Origin: Daejeonella lutea
Lineage (GTDB): Bacteria; Bacteroidota; Bacteroidia; Sphingobacteriales; Sphingobacteriaceae
Assembly: GCF_900168015.1 (NCBI RefSeq)
Contig: NZ_FUYR01000002.1
Coordinates: 248,001 to 312,000, forward strand
Direction: 5' to 3'
DNA: 64,000 nucleotides
How positions within the stretch are numbered: the stretch's first letter is position 1; every line of letters starts with the position of its first letter. The position numbers were made by a program, and so were the translations under genes. Of this stretch, positions 60,078 to 64,000 are shown piece after piece. The notes under the pieces were generated by a model, which was not told the origin of the DNA, did no database searches, and saw only the letters and a program-made list of their open reading frames with translations.

Positions 60078-61556
60078 TTATGCTTTTTCGTATTCCGCAA
60101 CTCGGGGTGAAACACTATCGTATTTTTCAAGAGATTCCTGGTAGTATGCTGCTTCTCCTGCATCAACTTTTCCTTCGCGGATCAGCTTTTGTTTAGCCTG
60201 GTCACTTGAGCTCTTCAGCAACAATTTAACCTCAGCCATTGCAATTGCTGGTAATACTCTCAGGAACAACAAAAATAATGTAAAGAACAATCCGATTGAT
60301 CCGATGAATACACACACGTCAACCCAGCTTGGGTAAAACATAACCCAGCTTGATGGCAGGTAATCACGGTGCAGAGAGGTTACGATAATTACGAAACGCT
60401 CGAACCACATACCGATATTCACAATGATTGAAAGGATCCATGACCAGGCAATGCTTGTACGGATCTTCTTGATCCAGAATATCTGTGGTGTAAACACGTT
60501 ACAGGTCATCATACTCCAGTATGCCCACCAGTACGGACCGCTTACACGGTTAAGGAATGCGTATTGCTCGTATTCAGCGCCTGAATACCAAGCAATGAAT
60601 AGCTCAGTTAAGTATGCCACACCAACGATTGAACCAGTAAGAATGATAATCTTATTCATCGATTCAATATGGAACATAGTGATGTAGTTTTCAAAGTTCA
60701 TCACCTTACGTGCAACAAGCAATAAGGTTTGTACCATCGCAAATCCAGAGAAGATCGCACCAGCCACGAAGTATGGAGGAAAGATCGTTGTGTGCCATCC
60801 CGGAACCAGTGATGTTGCAAAGTCCATGGATACAATGGTGTGTACGGAAAGTACAAGTGGTGTTGATACACCTGCAAGGATCAATGAAACAAGCTCAAAA
60901 CGCTGCCAGGTTTTAACCGATCCATTCCAGCCGAAAGAAAGGATAGAGTAGATACGACGGCGTAAGCCAGTAGCACGGTCACGGATAGTAGCGATATCAG
61001 GAAGTAAGCCTGTATACCAGAATACTAATGAAACCGAGAAGTAAGTGGAGATCGCGAATACGTCCCATACCAGCGGAGAGTTAAAGTTCACCCATAGCGA
61101 ACCGAACTGATTCGGTAATGGTAATGCCCAGTAAAACATCCATGGGCGGCCCATGTGCGATATAATGTAAGTGGCGGCACAAATAACGGCGAAGATTGTC
61201 ATCGCCTCTGCTGAACGGTTAATGGAGTTACGCCAGTTCTGACGGAATAGCAAGAGTACGGCAGAAATAAGTGTTCCCGCGTGACCAATACCTACCCACC
61301 AAACGAAACCGGTGATATCCCATGCCCAGCCTACAGTTTTATTTAATCCCCATTCGCCGATACCGAACCAGAATGTCCAGCTTACTGCGAATACCCAAAG
61401 GCCAGCGCCCAGTGCCGAAACGATGAATCCGATCCACCATGCTTTGTTAGGCTTATTTTCTACCGGAACCAATATATCTTCAGTAACCTTGGAGTAGGTG
61501 ATATTTTCACCGGTTACTAAGGGTTCTCTAAGTATAGACTCGTGATGAGATGACAT
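60078..61556 (-). CDS. actC: Alternative complex III quinol-oxidising subunit ActC (NrfD-like)
   Basis: ActC is the larger NrfD/PsrC-like membrane subunit where menaquinol is thought to be oxidised. The 492-residue protein has about ten membrane helices, including AWDITGFVWWVGIGHAGTLISAVLLLF (conserved His), WALPLPNQFGSLWVNFNSPLVWDVFA and MWFERFVIIVTSLHRDYLP. It lies 21 bases after actB. Intact. Confidence 0.95.
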   Translation of the reverse strand: MSSHHESILREPLVTGENITYSKVTEDILVPVENKPNKAWWIGFIVSALGAGLWVFAVSWTFWFGIGEWGLNKTVGWAWDITGFVWWVGIGHAGTLISAVLLLFRQNWRNSINRSAEAMTIFAVICAATYIISHMGRPWMFYWALPLPNQFGSLWVNFNSPLVWDVFAISTYFSVSLVFWYTGLLPDIATIRDRATGLRRRIYSILSFGWNGSVKTWQRFELVSLILAGVSTPLVLSVHTIVSMDFATSLVPGWHTTIFPPYFVAGAIFSGFAMVQTLLLVARKVMNFENYITMFHIESMNKIIILTGSIVGVAYLTELFIAWYSGAEYEQYAFLNRVSGPYWWAYWSMMTCNVFTPQIFWIKKIRTSIAWSWILSIIVNIGMWFERFVIIVTSLHRDYLPSSWVMFYPSWVDVCVFIGSIGLFFTLFLLFLRVLPAIAMAEVKLLLKSSSDQAKQKLIREGKVDAGEAAYYQESLEKYDSVSPRVAEYEKA

Positions 61557-61577
61557 ATCTTTATTGAATTTCTTGTA

Positions 61578-64000
61578 TTAAACCTCTGCAGTATTTCTAA
61601 CTTTTGTTTGATATCCAACACCTGGCTTGGTATTGATCTCCTCAAGTACATAATAAGTACGCTCGCTCTTCAGTGCTTTCGCAACCTCTGAGTTAGGATC
61701 ATTACCATCACCAAAAATGATCGCATTCGTAGGACAAGTTTGCTGACAAGCCACCTTGATATCGCCATCCTTCAATGTGCGTTTATCTAATTTAGCCTGA
61801 AGTTTACCAGCCTGGATACGCTGAACACACATTGAACATTTCTCCATCACACCACGTGAACGTGTACTTACGTCAGGGTTTAACACAAGCTGTGTAAACT
61901 CATTGTTCATGTAGTTGTCGAAACGTGAGTCATTCCAGTAGTTAAACCAGTTGAAACGACGTACTTTATACGGACAGTTATTCGCGCAGTATCTTGTTCC
62001 GATACAGCGGTTGTAAGCCATCTGGTTCAAACCTTCTGATGAGTGAACGGTAGCAAGTACCGGACAAACAGTCTCACAAGGAGCATGATCGCAATGCTGA
62101 CACAGCATTGGTTGGTGGATCACTGAAACGTTGTCCATGGTTTCCATGTCTTCCATTTCGTCTTCCTTCGTTACTTTACTGCCATTATCATTAACAGTGT
62201 AGTAACGGTCGATACGCAGCCAGTGCATTTCACGACGCTTTCTAACCTCATCGCGTCCTACAACAGGGATGTTATTCTCTGCATTACAAGCTACAATACA
62301 AGCTCCGCAACCCGTACATGCATTTAAATCGATCGCCATTACCCAATTGTGGCCTGGCATCTCATATTCGTTCCAAAGATCAACATGGTTAACATGACCG
62401 TGGCCAGTACCGTGGTTTGGATCTTTTAAGTAATCTTTTAAAGTTGTTTCGCGGACGATATTTCTTCCCTCAATCGAGTGGTGAGTCTGCGTTTGAGCAA
62501 GCTCATATATTCCGCCAGCTTTGCTGATAGTTGCAGCAGCATTTCCTTGCAAAGTACCGTTAACCAGTCTTAAGAAGGGATACGCATTTTTACCAACCTC
62601 AACTGCTGCTTTTCCTGCCATCGTACGTCCGTAGCCAACAGCTATTGAAACAGTACCTGAAGCCTGACCCGGCTGGATTAATACTGGTAAAGTAACTTCG
62701 TATTTATCAGTCTTGACAGTAACCATGTCATTCTCGCCAATGCCTAATTTCTCAGCATATTTAGGTCCGATAGCAGCATAGTTATCCCAGGTTACTTTAG
62801 AAACCGCATCTGGCAACTCTTGCAACCAAGGGTTATTCGCCAGTTTACCATTTCCAATACCAGTACTTTCATAAATATGTAGCTCAACAGCATTGTCGCC
62901 GCCTTTTGCTAGTGCATTGCTCTCAGCAACGATCGCAGATACTGCTGCAGCTACATTACCCGCTGATGAATAAGCACCTCCACCTTTAGCAGTCATTGTT
63001 ACAGATCCTTTTTGAAGAAGATCTTTCCAGCCAGTTGCACCCTGAGTTAAACCAGCCTTGCTCCAGTTATTCTGGATGTACTGGTAGTAATCCTGAACTG
63101 CGTTATCAGACCAGATCAAAAGACCTTGTTCTGCATTACGTGTATTGTAAACAGGATTGATGGTTGGTTGTGCAATAGTATAATAACCTTCTACCGGATT
63201 CGAGTCGCCCCATGATTCCAGGTAGTGGTGGTTAGGAGCAATAACCTGGCAAAGTGAAGCGGTTTCGTCTTTGCGATCAGCAAACGATACGCGAAGTGCC
63301 ACTTTTGCAAGTGCATCAGTGAATGCCTTCGGATCAGCATACTCGTAAGCCGGGTTACTATTAAGGAAGAACACCGCACCAACTGAACCGCTGTTCATCT
63401 CGCTTACCAAAGTCACGAAATCTGCATCGTTACCTGTGTACTGGTAAGATGGATTGTCAAGATCGACAGTGGTGCCATAATTCCCAAGAAGAGAGTTTAT
63501 AGCATTAACAACCGTTTGGGTTGCGATATCATTAGATCCTGATACTACAAGGCTTCTTCCTTTGGCCGCTGCCAGTTCCTTGGCAGCAAGCATAACTCCT
63601 GTTTCAGCTTTTTGGTTAGGTAATTTCTTACCGCCTGAAACAGCTCCGCCAAGGGCAGCATATAAATTTAGTAATGCAATACCTTCTTCAGATGGCTTCA
63701 ACGGAATACGTGCATCAGCATTTGTTCCGGTTAAGCTCATGCCGGTCTCAAACTGAATGTGACGAGACATCTTGCCGCCTTTCAGAGCAGCAGCATTTCT
63801 TTTAGAAGCGTATTGTGTATTGAATTCAATTGGCGAGATCCAGCTTCCAAGGAAATCGGCACCGAAGCTGACGATTACATCCGCGTTGTCGAAACGGTAT
63901 CTCGGAAGTACCGCTTTACCAAAGCTTGCTTCGTTAGCCTTAATTATACCTGTGTATGAAACTGCATCAACCTGTACATGCTTGGCTGATGGGTATTTTG
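61578..64000 (-). CDS. actB: Alternative complex III subunit ActB, 3' part (cut by window end)
   Basis: ActB is a fusion of a molybdopterin-oxidoreductase-like domain that lacks the cofactor in known structures and a ferredoxin-like iron-sulfur domain. It lies outside the membrane and passes electrons from ActC towards the cytochromes. About 807 codons are in the window; the frame stays open through the window end, with no break near the ATG at 63770, so the start and the Tat-type signal lie outside. Four cysteine groups are seen: CTGCGACIVAC, CQHCDHAPCETVC, CIGTRYCANNC, and CSMC with CQQTC. actA should lie beyond the window. Confidence 0.95.
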   Translation of the reverse strand, partial: KYPSAKHVQVDAVSYTGIIKANEASFGKAVLPRYRFDNADVIVSFGADFLGSWISPIEFNTQYASKRNAAALKGGKMSRHIQFETGMSLTGTNADARIPLKPSEEGIALLNLYAALGGAVSGGKKLPNQKAETGVMLAAKELAAAKGRSLVVSGSNDIATQTVVNAINSLLGNYGTTVDLDNPSYQYTGNDADFVTLVSEMNSGSVGAVFFLNSNPAYEYADPKAFTDALAKVALRVSFADRKDETASLCQVIAPNHHYLESWGDSNPVEGYYTIAQPTINPVYNTRNAEQGLLIWSDNAVQDYYQYIQNNWSKAGLTQGATGWKDLLQKGSVTMTAKGGGAYSSAGNVAAAVSAIVAESNALAKGGDNAVELHIYESTGIGNGKLANNPWLQELPDAVSKVTWDNYAAIGPKYAEKLGIGENDMVTVKTDKYEVTLPVLIQPGQASGTVSIAVGYGRTMAGKAAVEVGKNAYPFLRLVNGTLQGNAAATISKAGGIYELAQTQTHHSIEGRNIVRETTLKDYLKDPNHGTGHGHVNHVDLWNEYEMPGHNWVMAIDLNACTGCGACIVACNAENNIPVVGRDEVRKRREMHWLRIDRYYTVNDNGSKVTKEDEMEDMETMDNVSVIHQPMLCQHCDHAPCETVCPVLATVHSSEGLNQMAYNRCIGTRYCANNCPYKVRRFNWFNYWNDSRFDNYMNNEFTQLVLNPDVSTRSRGVMEKCSMCVQRIQAGKLQAKLDKRTLKDGDIKVACQQTCPTNAIIFGDGNDPNSEVAKALKSERTYYVLEEINTKPGVGYQTKVRNTAEV

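Overview
The window is a chromosomal segment from a member of the Bacteroidota, most likely a Sphingobacteriaceae-type organism (Pedobacter/Mucilaginibacter relatives). The genus is an inference; no rRNA is present to test it. The signs are: type IX secretion/gliding genes (gldB, porW/sprE, gldKLMN); a split F-type ATP synthase operon with no beta or epsilon gene; an alternative complex III (Act) operon running into an aa3-type cytochrome oxidase operon; Bacteroidota-specific families (DUF4271, DUF4286, GldB); A-rich translation starts without clear Shine-Dalgarno sites; and several -7 promoter elements of the TAnnTTTG type. No tRNA, rRNA, CRISPR array, integrase, transposase or prophage gene was seen. 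The window looks like core chromosome rather than an accessory island.

Layout. 1-8 kb: 5' part of serS (cut by the window start), rsmI, a PH/SHOCT protein, lnt, nadE, gldB and a patatin-like phospholipase. 8-14.3 kb: the ATP synthase operon on the minus strand (atpZ, an AtpI-like gene, atpB, E, F, H, A, G), followed by a small membrane protein gene. 14.5-21.5 kb, plus strand: porW/sprE, a class A penicillin-binding protein, uvrC. 21.6-28.3 kb, minus strand: gldK-L-M-N, then upstream hemD and a DUF4271 gene. 28.6-40.1 kb, mostly plus strand: an Lrp/AsnC regulator with an EamA exporter; hemW, an SDR and a cupin/JmjC-like gene; a VWA plus MoxR/ChlI-type AAA+ pair; a metallophosphoesterase, UbiA-like and MOSC run; and a lipoprotein. 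40.2-44.4 kb, minus strand: an S9 peptidase, histidine kinase and response regulator operon. 44.7-49.1 kb: a TPR protein, DUF4286, rfbC, and on the minus strand DUF2461 and an OmpA lipoprotein. 49.1-64 kb, minus strand: one long respiratory operon, read from 64000 downwards as actB (cut by the window end), actC, actD, actE, actF, coxII, coxI, ctaA, ctaB, two subunit III-type genes, subunit IV, SCO, DUF420 and a small CxxC protein.

How the genes work together. The respiratory operon encodes a quinol:cytochrome c oxidoreductase (Act), the terminal oxidase it feeds, the enzymes that make heme A from heme B, and likely copper-delivery and assembly factors. The resulting proton gradient drives the ATP synthase. 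Lnt, the GldB/GldK/PorW lipoproteins and GldLMN belong to envelope biogenesis and type IX secretion. HemD and HemW belong to tetrapyrrole metabolism.

Most notable non-coding signals: (i) a folded element with a terminator-like hairpin between coxI and ctaA; (ii) a strong minus-strand terminator inside the 3' end of lnt that ends an unexplained antisense RNA or a long nadE 3' UTR; (iii) a bidirectional terminator whose loop holds the uvrC stop codon; (iv) heptamer repeat arrays in spacers inside the atp operon; (v) several palindromic intergenic repeats. I found no gene set that I can call a wholly new system. The VWA/AAA+ pair, the CxxC protein and the two RNA elements are the best leads.
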